Positions 42,143-52,079 of a stretch of 64,000 nucleotides of DNA are shown here, one piece after another (within the stretch, counting starts at the first letter, position 1; every line of letters begins with the position of its first letter). The position numbers were made by a program, and so were the translations under genes. The DNA lies in assembly GCA_025655575.1 (NCBI GenBank), contig JAHXIP010000002.1, positions 186,001 through 250,000 of the forward strand. Direction: 5' to 3'. The notes below the pieces were generated by a model that was given only the letters and a program-made list of their open reading frames with translations, was not told the DNA's origin and did no database searches. This DNA comes from Candidatus Thiodiazotropha sp. (ex Monitilora ramsayi). Lineage in GTDB: Bacteria; Pseudomonadota; Gammaproteobacteria; Chromatiales; Chromatiaceae.

Positions 42143-42838
42143 TCAAACAGCTAGAGACGACTGATCCAAGACCAAGCCTGGGCCCATCGTAGAAGAGACA
42201 GTTACCTTTTTCAGATAGACACCCTTCGCGGAACTGGGTTTGGCTTTCACCAAAGCCGCCAATAGAGATTCCAGATTTTCTTTCAGCTTCTGCGGTTCAA
42301 AATCAATCTTACCGATCGCGCAATGAATGATACCCGCCTTGTCGGTACGATAACGCACCTGTCCAGCCTTGGCGTTCTGCACGGCTTCCGCCACGTTAGG
42401 CGTCACGGTCCCCACTTTTGGGTTCGGCATCAGTCCACGGGGACCGAGAATTTGCCCCAGCTGACCAACCACTCTCATGGCATCGGGAGAGGCGACAACA
42501 ACATCAAAATCCATCTTGCCGCCTTTGATCTCTTCGGCCAAATCCTCGAAACCGACGATATCGGCTCCTGCCTCTTTGGCAGCATCTGCGTTCGCGCCCT
42601 GGGCAAAGACCGCGACCCGTACTGTTTTACCAATACCATGCGGCAATACCGAAGCACCGCGAACCACTTGGTCCGACTTCTTGGCGTCGACGCCAAGATT
42701 GATGCTGACATCCACAGACTCGGCGAACTTAACGGAAGAGATTTCTTTCAGCAGACCGAAGGCCTCCTCGGCCGCATAGGACTTACCGGACTCAACCTTT
42801 TCACGAATGACTTTTGCACGCTTGCTCAATTTAGCCAT
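42143..42838 (-). CDS. rplA: 50S ribosomal protein L1
   Basis: Protein of 231 residues forming the mobile L1 stalk at the E site; represses its own operon in E. coli. Conserved: [40 protein letters not shown] and [18 protein letters not shown]. Follows rplK by three bases. Confidence 0.99.
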   Translation of the reverse strand: MAKLSKRAKVIREKVESGKSYAAEEAFGLLKEISSVKFAESVDVSINLGVDAKKSDQVVRGASVLPHGIGKTVRVAVFAQGANADAAKEAGADIVGFEDLAEEIKGGKMDFDVVVASPDAMRVVGQLGQILGPRGLMPNPKVGTVTPNVAEAVQNAKAGQVRYRTDKAGIIHCAIGKIDFEPQKLKENLESLLAALVKAKPSSAKGVYLKKVTVSSTMGPGLVLDQSSLAV

Positions 42839-42841
42839 GAC

Positions 42842-43276
42842 TTACTCCACCCCCTCAACATCAAGGCCCATTTGCCGGGCGCTGCCAGCAATGGTACGAA
42901 CTGCTGCATCCATATCAGCCGCAGTAAGGTCAGGCATTTTAATGTTAGCAATCTCTTCCAGCTGAGCGCGGGTTACTGTACCCACTTTGACGGTATTCGG
43001 CGTGGAGCTTCCCTTCGGCAAGCCCATCGCTTTCTTCAGCAATACGGAAGCCGGCGGCGTCTTAGTAATAAAGGTGAAAGAGCGATCACTATAGACGGTA
43101 ATCACTACAGGAATCGGCAGACCTTTCTCTACACTCTGGGTCTTGGCGTTGAATGCCTTACAGAACTCCATGATGTTTACACCGTGCTGGCCCAGCGCAG
43201 GACCCACAGGAGGACTTGGATTAGCTTCACCAGCCTTCACCTGAAGCTTGATGTAAGCCATTATCTTCTTAGCCAT
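42842..43276 (-). CDS. rplK: 50S ribosomal protein L11
   Basis: Protein of 144 residues at the GTPase-associated centre, needed for RelA activation. The proline-rich N-terminal switch [20 protein letters not shown] and the RNA-binding C-terminal domain ([20 protein letters not shown]) are intact. Confidence 0.99.
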   Translation of the reverse strand: MAKKIMAYIKLQVKAGEANPSPPVGPALGQHGVNIMEFCKAFNAKTQSVEKGLPIPVVITVYSDRSFTFITKTPPASVLLKKAMGLPKGSSTPNTVKVGTVTRAQLEEIANIKMPDLTAADMDAAVRTIAGSARQMGLDVEGVE

Positions 43277-43337
43277 GTATACCTCTCAGTCGGGTGCAGA
43301 CGCTACGGACTCTCACCGCAGCTCCCCGATTCAATAA

Positions 43338-43381
43338 ATGAGCTGACGGGTAAAGGACATCTGTTTTACCGGGCAGCTCAT
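43338..43381 (-). promoter_or_regulatory. 17-bp imperfect inverted repeat between nusG and rplK
   Basis: ATGAGCTGACGGGTAAA and TTTACCGGGCAGCTCAT flank a 10-base loop, with two mismatches. It lies midway in the 153-base nusG-rplK spacer, which in E. coli contains the rplK promoter and the L1 target. No U-tract follows, so RNase III processing or leader regulation is more likely than termination. Confidence 0.55.
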
Positions 43382-43429
43382 CACCGGTGCAACGCAATAG
43401 ACCCAATACCCAAAATTTTGTTCCAGGCG

Positions 43430-43963
43430 TTAGCCCTTCTCAACTTGTGCAAATTCCAGATCCACCGGTGTGGAGCGACCAAAAATAAGCACAGAAACTT
43501 TTAAACGACTCTTATCGTAATCGACCTCTTCGACCACGCCGGTAAAATCGTTGAACGGACCATCGGTCACACGCACAACCTCACCCGGCTCAAACAACAC
43601 CTTCGGACGCGGTTTCTCGACACCCTCCTGCATGCGATGCAGGATGGCCTCCGCCTCCTTGTCCGAGATCGGCGCCGGACGGTCACCGGTACCACCGATA
43701 AAACCCATCACCTTAGGCACGTCCTTGACCAGATGCCAGGTATCGTCAGTCATATCCATCTGCACCAGCACGTAACCTGGGAAAAATTTCCGTTCGCTAC
43801 GACGCTGCTGACCGGCACGCATCTCCACAACTTCCTCGGTAGGAACCAGGATCTCACCAAATTTATCCTGCATGCCATAACGCTCGATGCGCTCTGTCAG
43901 CGACCGCTGAACCTGCGACTCGAAGCCGGAATAGGCGTGCACCACATACCAACGCATTGCCAT
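43430..43963 (-). CDS. nusG: transcription termination/antitermination factor NusG
   Basis: Elongation factor of 177 residues that couples RNA polymerase to the ribosome (via S10) and to Rho. The NGN domain ([40 protein letters not shown]) and the C-terminal KOW domain ([20 protein letters not shown]) are clear. The first ATG is chosen because AAGGAG lies six bases before it. It follows secE by ten bases. Confidence 0.99.
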   Translation of the reverse strand: MAMRWYVVHAYSGFESQVQRSLTERIERYGMQDKFGEILVPTEEVVEMRAGQQRRSERKFFPGYVLVQMDMTDDTWHLVKDVPKVMGFIGGTGDRPAPISDKEAEAILHRMQEGVEKPRPKVLFEPGEVVRVTDGPFNDFTGVVEEVDYDKSRLKVSVLIFGRSTPVDLEFAQVEKG

Positions 43964-43973
43964 ATTCTACTCC

Positions 43974-44348
43974 TTACCCCGTTCCGGTCAGGGCCTTGAG
44001 GATCGCGCCCAGCATCATATCGAACAACCACAGCACGATACCCATAATCAGCACCATGACAAATACGATCAAGGTGGTTTGTACCGTCTCCTGACGACCC
44101 GGCCACACTACCTTACGCACCTCGACCTTCGCTGCTGAGGCAAAATCCCAAACCGTACGTCCCACCGCCGTCTGATAGACGATGAAGGCCGCCAGGCCAA
44201 CCAGAGCCAGCAGCCCAAGGACTCGCAGCAACTGCGAATAGGCATCTAAAAAGTAGAAGCCGAGAATGGCACCCACAACAATCGCCACCGCCAGTATTAG
44301 CTTGACGGTATCGAAGCCGGATGCCTCAACCTGGGTATTCGCACTCAT
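43974..44348 (-). CDS. secE: protein translocase subunit SecE
   Basis: Inner-membrane clamp of SecY, 124 residues with three transmembrane helices (about 15-35, 38-58, 90-115) as in E. coli. The essential cytoplasmic amphipathic helix and last span are seen in AAKVEVRKVVWPGRQETVQT and TLIVFVMVLIMGIVLWLFDM. It is the first protein gene after the trpT-linked palindromic element and is followed by nusG. Confidence 0.98.
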   Translation of the reverse strand: MSANTQVEASGFDTVKLILAVAIVVGAILGFYFLDAYSQLLRVLGLLALVGLAAFIVYQTAVGRTVWDFASAAKVEVRKVVWPGRQETVQTTLIVFVMVLIMGIVLWLFDMMLGAILKALTGTG

Positions 44349-44364
44349 ATTTTCTGCATGCCTC

Positions 44365-44632
44365 AGGGCCTGTTAACACCAATCTAAATAGGCTCTGCTG
44401 GGACTATTTTTCGTCCAGCAAGGCAGAGCGAGCGAGGTGTAGTTACTCTACATGAGCGAACGATAACGCTGCTGGACGGCAAAATAGCCCCAGCCCTTCG
44501 GGTTGCGCCTGAATAGGCGCTACTCAGCGTTGCTCGTCGTTCATTTGGAGTCACCAAACTTCTCTCCTCGCGCCTTGACTAGCGCCTATTCAGGCGCAAC
44601 AGAGTCTATTTAGATTGGTGCTAACAGACCCT
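44365..44632. mobile_element. MITE-like palindromic element, 268 bp, three nested inverted repeats
   Basis: Terminal inverted repeats of 33 bp (44365-44397 and 44600-44632) match at 30 positions; the three differences are all transitions, so an RNA fold keeps G-U pairs. Inside are a second inverted repeat (44397-44419 with 44471-44494, near perfect, core GTCCAGC/GCTGGAC) and a third, perfect over 20 bp (44503-44522 with 44580-44599, TTGCGCCTGAATAGGCGCTA and its complement). There is no open frame. Location between trpT and secE, in the middle of a vital operon, and the absence of coding capacity fit a non-autonomous MITE or large REP/BIME-like element. No target-site duplication was clear. 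Confidence 0.75.
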
Positions 44633-44636
44633 TAAA

Positions 44637-44712
44637 TGGCAGGCCAAGAGGGAATCGAACCCCCAACCTGCGGTTTTGGAGACCGCTGCTCTACCAATTG
44701 AGCTATTGGCCT
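44637..44712 (-). tRNA. trpT: tRNA-Trp (anticodon CCA)
   Basis: A 76-nt cloverleaf including an encoded CCA end. Acceptor AGGCCAA pairs with TTGGCCT, discriminator G; the anticodon loop CTCCAAA carries CCA; T arm GGTTCGATTCC. It lies between tufB and secE, the arrangement also known from pseudomonads. Confidence 0.97.
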
Positions 44713-44769
44713 AAAAAGTTAAAAACGGGGAGCAGTCCAAGACCGCGCCCCGCACACGCTATCTCTCGA

Positions 44770-45960
<1,191 letters not shown>

Positions 45961-46025
45961 GAGTATTCTCCAGGTGCTCTATTGTATAAAGATAAATTCA
46001 CGCGCTTCCGCACGCCGTTGTCAAA

Positions 46026-46101
46026 TGGAGCCCAGAAGCAGATTTGAACTGCCGACCTCACCCTTACCAAGGGTGTGCTCTACCAACTGAGCTATCTGGG
46101 C
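46026..46101 (-). tRNA. thrT: tRNA-Thr (anticodon GGT)
   Basis: A 76-nt cloverleaf with encoded CCA. Acceptor GCCCAGA pairs with TCTGGGC, discriminator T; anticodon loop TTGGTAA carries GGT; T arm GGCAGTTCAAATCTGCT. Immediately upstream of tufB in the operon. Confidence 0.97.
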
Positions 46102-46219
46102 AAAATTCGCCTTTAATCCCTTGTCCCCCCTCAGGGACAAGCCCACTGGGATCACAACAAACGGCAGCCATACTCTTCCGCTGCCACATCACACTACCTT
46201 TTATATAGTGTGTAGATTT
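46102..46219 (-). other. tRNA-Gly/tRNA-Thr spacer, 118 bp, with hairpins
   Basis: Long for a spacer inside a tRNA operon. It contains CTTGTCCC-CCCTCA-GGGACAAG (perfect 8-bp stem, about 46119-46140) and GGCAGC/GCTGCC (about 46163-46186). These may be processing signals. No gene is visible. Confidence 0.5.
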
Positions 46220-46293
46220 TGGAGCGGGTGATGGGAATCGAACCCACGTATTCAGCTTGGAAGGCTGAAGTTCTACCATTGAACTACACCCGC
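46220..46293 (-). tRNA. glyT: tRNA-Gly (anticodon TCC)
   Basis: A 74-nt cloverleaf with encoded CCA. Acceptor GCGGGTG pairs with CACCCGC, discriminator T; anticodon loop CTTCCAA carries TCC; T arm GTGGGTTCGATTCCCAT. Second tRNA of the tufB operon. Confidence 0.97.
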
Positions 46294-46530
46294 GCTGCCA
46301 AGCGACGCATCGCTCACCACAACCGCTAACAACTTCTATACCAGTGGAGGGGGGGGAATTACTCCCGGCCTTCTGCCATCCGCCCTCCGGGCCGCCGCGC
46401 CTTGCGCAACGTTCGATGCCGTCTGTAGCGGCATCGTCGAACCTCTTATCGGTTCGCTTCCTCCTCCGCTGAACAACGCGGAGGTTATAGTCAGACAAAC
46501 GATCAATCCAATCGTTTTCCCAACTTCACC
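46294..46530 (-). other. tRNA-Tyr/tRNA-Gly spacer, 237 bp, highly structured
   Basis: Unusually long spacer with several stems: CGATGCCG-TCTGTAG-CGGCATCG (46414-46436), CCTCCGC/GCGGAGG (about 46463-46485) and AAACGAT/ATCGTTT (about 46497-46519). A run of G near 46348-46356 is also present. A 144-codon frame on the minus strand runs through this region and two tRNAs and is not a gene. Possibly a degraded insertion or RNA-processing sites. Confidence 0.5.
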
Positions 46531-46615
46531 TGGTGGAGGGGGGAGGATTCGAACCTCCGAAGGCGGAGCCGTCAGATTTACAGTCTGATCCCTTTGGCCA
46601 CTCGGGAACCCCTCC
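46531..46615 (-). tRNA. tyrT: tRNA-Tyr (anticodon GTA)
   Basis: An 85-nt class II cloverleaf with long variable arm and encoded CCA. Acceptor GGAGGGG pairs with CCCCTCC, discriminator A; anticodon loop CTGTAAA carries GTA; T arm GGAGGTTCGAATCCTCC. First gene of the tRNA-tufB operon. Confidence 0.97.
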
Positions 46616-46630
46616 TAGCGAGAGCCGGGC

Positions 46631-46659
46631 ATTCTGACGCCTCACCCCGCCAAAGTCAA
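46631..46659 (-). promoter_or_regulatory. sigma-70 promoter of the tRNA-tufB operon
   Basis: On the minus strand TTGACT (46654-46659), 17-base spacer, CAGAAT (46631-46636), followed by GCCCGG, a GC-rich discriminator expected of a stringently controlled stable-RNA promoter. It lies 16 bases before the mature 5' end of tRNA-Tyr. Confidence 0.8.
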
Positions 46660-46823
46660 TACAACAACATGAACAATTTCCTGTCTAACCCTTGAGCCAC
46701 CAATAGAGTCAAACCATCACCTTCAAATCTCATGTGATGGAATGCAAATCTAGCTATCAGGACTTGCAGCTACGGCCATTTACCTCTTTACTAGACCCAC
46801 ACTGAAATATCACAAACAACTCA

Positions 46824-48557
46824 ATGAAAATAACCCCTCTATACACCCTGGCTGTACTCGGCATTTTTCTCCATGGCTGCGCATCGCCTACGATTAACCA
46901 CGTACCTGACAAAGATTTGTCCAGCAAAACCGTCCCTGCTCAGCAACAAGCCCCCAAGAAGCAAGTGAATGGCGCCACACCAGCGCTGATCTATAACACC
47001 CTTGCCGGTGAAATTGCAGCCCAACGAGGCGATTCCAGCCTGGCGTTTGATTATGCCTACAAAGCCGCCATTGAAACTCGCAATGCAAAATCTGCCGAAA
47101 GGGCCACCGGCCTGGGCCTGCAAGCCAACCAACCGCGGCAGGCACTCAAAGCCGCAAAACTATGGATCGAAATTACTCCGAACTCCCTGAAGGCGCATCA
47201 GATATCAGCTATTCTTAACACTCGCTTACAGGACCTGCCAGCTACCATCCGTCATCTTCAACGTGTGGTTGAGATTGCCAATGCACAGGGACAATCCGGC
47301 TACCTGCAGGCGGCGGCCATCACCGAAAAGGCAGCTTCAGCACCTCAGTCCCTGGCCATTATGCAGCAATTGATCCCAGCTGAAAGCGAGGATCCTGATG
47401 CCCTCTATGCTTTGGCATTGACTGCCAGTAGAGCCAAGCAGATGCAACTCGCCGGGGAGTACGTCGATCGCTCACTACGCTTCAAACCAAAAGCCACGAA
47501 TGCTCTGATACTCAAGGCACACGCGCTGATTGCCTCGAACAAAAAAGAGGCCGGACTCAGCTTTCTCGCCCAAGCGGTTGAAGCATCACCCGAAAATCCG
47601 ACTCTGCGCAATGCTTACGCGAGAACTCTGGTGGATCTGAATGAAGCGGAGCAGGCCCTCGCTCAGTACCAGATTCTCCATCGTCAACAGCCAGAAAGCC
47701 CGGACACGCTCTATGCCTTGGGCATCCTCTCAATACAGCTCGAGAGGCTGGACGAGGCGAAAAACCACCTGAAAAAACTTGTGGATCGACGCCAGCGCAA
47801 CAACGAAGCCAGTTACTATCTAGGCGTCATCGCTGAAGAACAGAAGCAGTGGGAGACCGCCCTTGACTGGTACAGTCGTGTGGAGGGAGACAAACAACCT
47901 GACGCACAGGTTCGCATCGCTAAGATACTGGCAGATAGCGGCAGCCTTGACGAGGCCCGGGAAACCCTGCAAAGACTGCGCGTCAATCAGTCTCATCATC
48001 ACCTCAAATTCTACATGATCGAGGCAGAACTCCTGCGGGACAACCTTCAATTTGAAGCCGCTCATGAAGTCTATACAAAGGCCATGGAGCTGTTCGAAGA
48101 CAACACCGAGCTGCTCTACGCACGAGGCTTGAATGCAGCCGACATGAATCGTGTGGACCTGCTTGAGCAGGATTTACGCAAGATCCTCGCCACACAACCG
48201 GAACATGCAGACGCATTGAATGCCTTGGGATATACCCTGGCAGATAAGACCGACAGACTGGAAGAAGCCAAGGGTTACATCGAACGCGCACTTGCCATGA
48301 AACCCGACAATCCAGCCATTCTCGACAGCTTGGGTTGGGTCGAGTTTCGTATGGGCAATCTGCAGACGGCACGCGATTATTTGCAGAAAGCTGCAACACT
48401 GAGTTCAGATGCTGAGATCGCCTCCCACTTGGGAGAAGTCTTGTGGCAGCTGGGAGAAAGGGATCAGGCCAAGGCAATCTGGAACTCGGCCAACGACAGA
48501 GAGCCGGGAAATCGTTTCATCAAACCTGTCATGCAGAGACTGGGTGCGGAAAACTGA
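46824..48557 (+). CDS. tetratricopeptide-repeat lipoprotein
   Basis: Protein of 577 residues. The signal peptide MKITPLYTLAVLGIFLHGC ends in a lipobox LHGC with Cys19; the next residue is Ala, which predicts sorting to the outer membrane. The rest is a solenoid of about a dozen TPR units, for example PDTLYALGILSIQLERLDEA and NPAILDSLGWVEFRMGNLQT. TPR lipoproteins of this size commonly stand upstream of lolB and ispE in gammaproteobacteria; here lolB is missing between it and ispE, 6 bases away. It probably scaffolds an envelope complex; the partner is unknown. Confidence 0.88.
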   Translation: MKITPLYTLAVLGIFLHGCASPTINHVPDKDLSSKTVPAQQQAPKKQVNGATPALIYNTLAGEIAAQRGDSSLAFDYAYKAAIETRNAKSAERATGLGLQANQPRQALKAAKLWIEITPNSLKAHQISAILNTRLQDLPATIRHLQRVVEIANAQGQSGYLQAAAITEKAASAPQSLAIMQQLIPAESEDPDALYALALTASRAKQMQLAGEYVDRSLRFKPKATNALILKAHALIASNKKEAGLSFLAQAVEASPENPTLRNAYARTLVDLNEAEQALAQYQILHRQQPESPDTLYALGILSIQLERLDEAKNHLKKLVDRRQRNNEASYYLGVIAEEQKQWETALDWYSRVEGDKQPDAQVRIAKILADSGSLDEARETLQRLRVNQSHHHLKFYMIEAELLRDNLQFEAAHEVYTKAMELFEDNTELLYARGLNAADMNRVDLLEQDLRKILATQPEHADALNALGYTLADKTDRLEEAKGYIERALAMKPDNPAILDSLGWVEFRMGNLQTARDYLQKAATLSSDAEIASHLGEVLWQLGERDQAKAIWNSANDREPGNRFIKPVMQRLGAEN

Positions 48558-48563
48558 AGCAGG

Positions 48564-49412
48564 ATGACAGACCTGACCTGGCCAGCCCCGGCCAAACTGA
48601 ACCTGATGCTGCGTATTACGGGTAGACGACCCGATGGCTACCATGCTCTGCAGACGGTCTTTCAGTTCCTCGACATGGGTGATGAGTTAGATTTTCATCT
48701 GCGTAATGACGGGCAAATACACTTACTCAATCCTATCGACGGCGTAGCCGCCAAATCGGACCTCTGCTATCAGGCAGCAGTTGCCCTACAACAAAGGTGT
48801 AACTGTAGAGCCGGTACAGACATAGCACTTCACAAGTACCTTCCCATGGGGGGAGGACTCGGCGGTGGTAGTTCCGATGCCGCCACCACCCTTGTCGCTC
48901 TGAACCAACTATGGGGTTGCGGCCTGGAAAGTCATGAACTGCAATCGATAGGTCTGAAACTGGGTGCTGATGTGCCTATTTTCATCCATGGACAGGCTGC
49001 CTGGGCCGAAGGTGTCGGTGATAAATTTGTCGATATTGATCCACCTACCGCCTGGTATCTGGTTCTGATTCCTGACTGTCATGTCTCTACCGCAGAAATC
49101 TTTAGCCAACCTGATTTGACACGCCACTCACCCGGGATCAAAATACGCGACTTTCTTGAGGGCGACAGCCGCAATGACTGCCTGCCCGTAGTTCGTCGAC
49201 GCCACCCCGAGGTGGCCGAGGCATTGGACTGGCTGAACCAGTATGCCGCCGCCCGACTGACCGGTACCGGCGCTTGCGTGTTCGCCGCCTTTGCCGACGA
49301 ACAATCTGCCAGGGCAGCTCATCAGCAGTTGCCGGCAGAGCTTGAAGGTTTTGTTGCGCGGGGCATCAATCGCTCCCCGCTGCTGGAAAGACTCCAGCAC
49401 GATGAGCACTAA
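48564..49412 (+). CDS. ispE: 4-diphosphocytidyl-2-C-methyl-D-erythritol kinase
   Basis: GHMP-family kinase of the MEP isoprenoid pathway, 282 residues, phosphorylating CDP-ME at the 2-hydroxyl. Substrate motif WPAPAKLNLMLRITGRRPDG, ATP motif PMGGGLGGGSSDAATTLVAL, and the third GHMP motif ARLTGTGACVFAAFADE are present. It lies between the TPR lipoprotein and tRNA-Gln/prs, the common gammaproteobacterial order. Confidence 0.98.
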   Translation: MTDLTWPAPAKLNLMLRITGRRPDGYHALQTVFQFLDMGDELDFHLRNDGQIHLLNPIDGVAAKSDLCYQAAVALQQRCNCRAGTDIALHKYLPMGGGLGGGSSDAATTLVALNQLWGCGLESHELQSIGLKLGADVPIFIHGQAAWAEGVGDKFVDIDPPTAWYLVLIPDCHVSTAEIFSQPDLTRHSPGIKIRDFLEGDSRNDCLPVVRRRHPEVAEALDWLNQYAAARLTGTGACVFAAFADEQSARAAHQQLPAELEGFVARGINRSPLLERLQHDEH

Positions 49413-49415
49413 ATT

Positions 49416-49490
49416 TGGGGCGTCGCCAAGCGGCCAGGCACCGGGTTTTGATCCCGGCATACGTAGGTTCGAATCCTACCGCCCCAGCCA
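49416..49490 (+). tRNA. glnT: tRNA-Gln (anticodon TTG)
   Basis: A 75-nt cloverleaf with encoded CCA. Acceptor TGGGGCG pairs with CGCCCCA, discriminator G; anticodon loop TTTTGAT carries TTG; T arm GTAGGTTCGAATCCTAC. Three bases after the ispE stop, before prs, as in related genomes. Confidence 0.97.
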
Positions 49491-49529
49491 TTTTATAGCC
49501 GTCCACCCATGATATAGGGGATACAGATC

Positions 49530-50483
49530 GTGCCCGCCACAGCCATGATGGTCTTCTCCGGTAACGCCAACCCGGAACTGACCCGCGAAATCGCCACCCA
49601 TCTCAACCTCCCGCTCGGCAAGATGCAAGTCGGCCGCTTCAGCGACGGCGAGGTGATGGCGGAGATCCATGAAAATGTACGCGGACGAGACGTTTTCATC
49701 GTTCAACCCACTTCGGCGCCTACCAATGAGAACCTGATGGAACTGTTGGTAATGATTGATGCCATGCGCTGGTCATCAGCCAAACGCATTACTGCAGTGA
49801 TCCCCTATTTCGGTTATGCACGACAGGATCGCCGCCCCCGTTCGGCACGGGTACCGATTACGGCGCGCCTGGCCGCTAAGATGATCGCCACGGCGGGTGC
49901 CGATCGCGTCCTTACGGTCGACCTTCACGCCGACCAGATCCAGGGCTTCTTCGATATCCCGGTAGATAATGTCTACGCCTCACCCATTCTATTGGGCGAT
50001 GTATGGCGTCAAAAGCACCCGGACATCGTCGTTGTCTCCCCCGACGTCGGCGGTGTTGTGCGTGCACGTGCCCTGGCAAAACGCCTGGATGATGCCGAAC
50101 TCGCGATTATCGATAAACGACGCCCCCGCCCCAACGAAGCCAAGGTGATGAACATCATCGGCAAGGTGGAAGGACGCAGCTGTGTGTTGATCGACGACCT
50201 GGTAGACACCGCCGGCACACTCTGCCAGGCCGCCGGCGCACTAAAAGAACATGGTGCCGCAAAAGTATTGGCCTACTGTACACATCCCGTACTCTCAGGT
50301 CCTGCCGTCACCAACTTGAGCAATTCACAACTGGACGAGCTTGTGGTGACTAACACCATTCCCCTCTCAGACGAGGCCAGACAGTGCTCGAACATTCGCC
50401 AGGTGAGCATCGCTGAGCTGCTGGCAGAGACCATGAGACGCATCAGCAACGAGGAATCAGTCAGCTCACTCTTTATCGACTAA
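49530..50483 (+). CDS. prs: ribose-phosphate pyrophosphokinase (PRPP synthase)
   Basis: Cytosolic enzyme of 317 residues making PRPP from ribose 5-phosphate and ATP for nucleotides, His, Trp and NAD (nadC is in this window). Motifs are [59 protein letters not shown] and the PRPP loop [19 protein letters not shown]. The start is a GTG with AGGGG ten bases upstream; the first alternative ATG five codons later has no ribosome site. Confidence 0.98.
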   Translation: MPATAMMVFSGNANPELTREIATHLNLPLGKMQVGRFSDGEVMAEIHENVRGRDVFIVQPTSAPTNENLMELLVMIDAMRWSSAKRITAVIPYFGYARQDRRPRSARVPITARLAAKMIATAGADRVLTVDLHADQIQGFFDIPVDNVYASPILLGDVWRQKHPDIVVVSPDVGGVVRARALAKRLDDAELAIIDKRRPRPNEAKVMNIIGKVEGRSCVLIDDLVDTAGTLCQAAGALKEHGAAKVLAYCTHPVLSGPAVTNLSNSQLDELVVTNTIPLSDEARQCSNIRQVSIAELLAETMRRISNEESVSSLFID

Positions 50484-50584
50484 GCTACTGACATTCCGGT
50501 ACGTCCAGACGCTTTGCGTGCATCCTGCGCCCGCTCGTATTCCTATCAATCATCCGCCAACACGCCAGAAGCGTGGAGACACCC

Positions 50585-51859
50585 ATGACCAATCGCCATG
50601 ACGAAGAACTCGATGCAGAGATCAACCGAGCCTCTCTCGAATACCACGAGCAGCCTCAACCCGGAAAGATCGCCATCCATGTAACCAAACCCAATAAGAC
50701 GCAGCGCGATCTCTCCCTGGCTTACACCCCCGGCGTGGCAGAGCCGGTACGCAAGATTCATGAAGATTCGGAAAGCGCCTACCGATACACCGCCAAGGGC
50801 AACCTGGTGGCAGTGATTACCGACGGCAGCGCCGTCCTCGGCTTGGGCAATGTGGGGCCACTGGCAAGCAAACCGGTCATGGAAGGCAAAGGCGTATTGT
50901 TCAAGCACTTTGCCGATATCGATGTCTTCGATATCGAGGTGAATGCCAAGCGGCCTCAGGAGTTCATCGAGACTGTCATGCGCATCGCCCCCACTTTTGG
51001 CGGTATCAATCTGGAGGACATCGCCGCGCCCCACTGCTTCGAAATTGAGCAATCCCTGATCGAACAACTCGACATACCTGTCTTTCATGACGACCAACAC
51101 GGTACCGCCATCATTGCCGCGGCGGGATTGATTAACGCACTGGAACTTCAGGGCAAAACGTTGGAAGACGCCAAAGTCACCATTCTGGGTGCCGGCGCTG
51201 CAGGTATCGCCATCGTCCGCCTGCTCACCAGCATGGGGGCTCATCGAAACAATATCTTCGTGGTGGATCGCGGTGGTATTATCCATACCCAACGCAAGGA
51301 CCTGAACCCCTTCAAGTGGGGTGTTGCAGCAGATACTGAGAAACGCACCCTGGAAGATGCCATGGCGGACTGCGATATCTTCATCGGCGTTTCAGGCGCT
51401 AACCTGGTCAGCCAGGAAATGTTGGCCAGCATGGCGCCCAATCCTATTGTCTTCGCCCTTTCCAACCCGGTCCCCGAGATCCGCCCCAAAGTCGTGGCCA
51501 GTGTGCGTGACGATGTCATCATGGCCACCGGTCGTAGCGACTATCCCAATCAGGTCAACAATGTGCTGGGATTTCCATTTATTTTTCGCGGTGCACTGGA
51601 TGTACGGGCCTCACGCATCAACGAAGATATGCAGATTGCTGCGGTTCATGCGCTCAAAGACCTGACTCATGAACCAGTACCGCAGGATGTATTGGAAGCC
51701 TATGACCTGACAGAACTGACTTTTGGCCCCGATTACATCATCCCCAAACCGCTCGACCCACGGCTCAGGTCCCGGGTATCCGCTGCCGTTGCAAGGGCTG
51801 CAGTGGAGAGTGGTGTGGCAAGGGCGCCCTATCCGGCAGATTACCCGTCATTCGTTTAA
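50585..51859 (+). CDS. NAD(P)-dependent malic enzyme, short form
   Basis: Oxidative decarboxylase converting malate to pyruvate and CO2, 424 residues. Motifs are [57 protein letters not shown] and the dinucleotide fold [17 protein letters not shown]. It ends after the malic domain and lacks the C-terminal phosphotransacetylase-like domain of MaeB. The ATG at 50585 is preferred over the upstream GTG at 50573 because GGAG lies six bases before it. The cofactor, NAD or NADP, cannot be set from sequence by eye. Confidence 0.95.
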   Translation: MTNRHDEELDAEINRASLEYHEQPQPGKIAIHVTKPNKTQRDLSLAYTPGVAEPVRKIHEDSESAYRYTAKGNLVAVITDGSAVLGLGNVGPLASKPVMEGKGVLFKHFADIDVFDIEVNAKRPQEFIETVMRIAPTFGGINLEDIAAPHCFEIEQSLIEQLDIPVFHDDQHGTAIIAAAGLINALELQGKTLEDAKVTILGAGAAGIAIVRLLTSMGAHRNNIFVVDRGGIIHTQRKDLNPFKWGVAADTEKRTLEDAMADCDIFIGVSGANLVSQEMLASMAPNPIVFALSNPVPEIRPKVVASVRDDVIMATGRSDYPNQVNNVLGFPFIFRGALDVRASRINEDMQIAAVHALKDLTHEPVPQDVLEAYDLTELTFGPDYIIPKPLDPRLRSRVSAAVARAAVESGVARAPYPADYPSFV

Positions 51860-52015
51860 TCCGCCTTCTCATCGTTTCCTAATTTATGAAAAAAGTGGTT
51901 TTTCACTGCAATTCACCCCAATCGAGGCTGCTTTATGGAAAAGCGCCATTCAGAACTGGAAAAAAAACCAGATCCTGATAGAATCGCGCGTCCGCTCACA
52001 TTCTCAGCGGTATGT

Positions 52016-52039
52016 GCGTCGCTTTGGTCGCGAAGCGAC
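52016..52039 (+). promoter_or_regulatory. 8-bp hairpin in the rplY leader
   Basis: CGTCGCTT and AAGCGACG flank an 8-base loop, followed by UUUCCUU, 40 bases before the rplY ATG. In E. coli L25 represses its own mRNA through a leader that imitates 5S rRNA. The hairpin is a candidate for such control, or a weak attenuator; I did not fold the full leader. Confidence 0.45.
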
Positions 52040-52079
52040 GTTTCCTTAAATCGAATCAATTAGTTAACGGGAGATCGTC

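Noticed and set aside
42323..43504. Plus-strand open frame of 393 codons opposite rplA, rplK and nusG
   Set aside because: It crosses two genes and the regulatory nusG-rplK spacer and has typical antisense composition.
46064..46498. Minus-strand open frame of 144 codons
   Set aside because: It runs through tRNA-Thr and tRNA-Gly, so it is not a gene.
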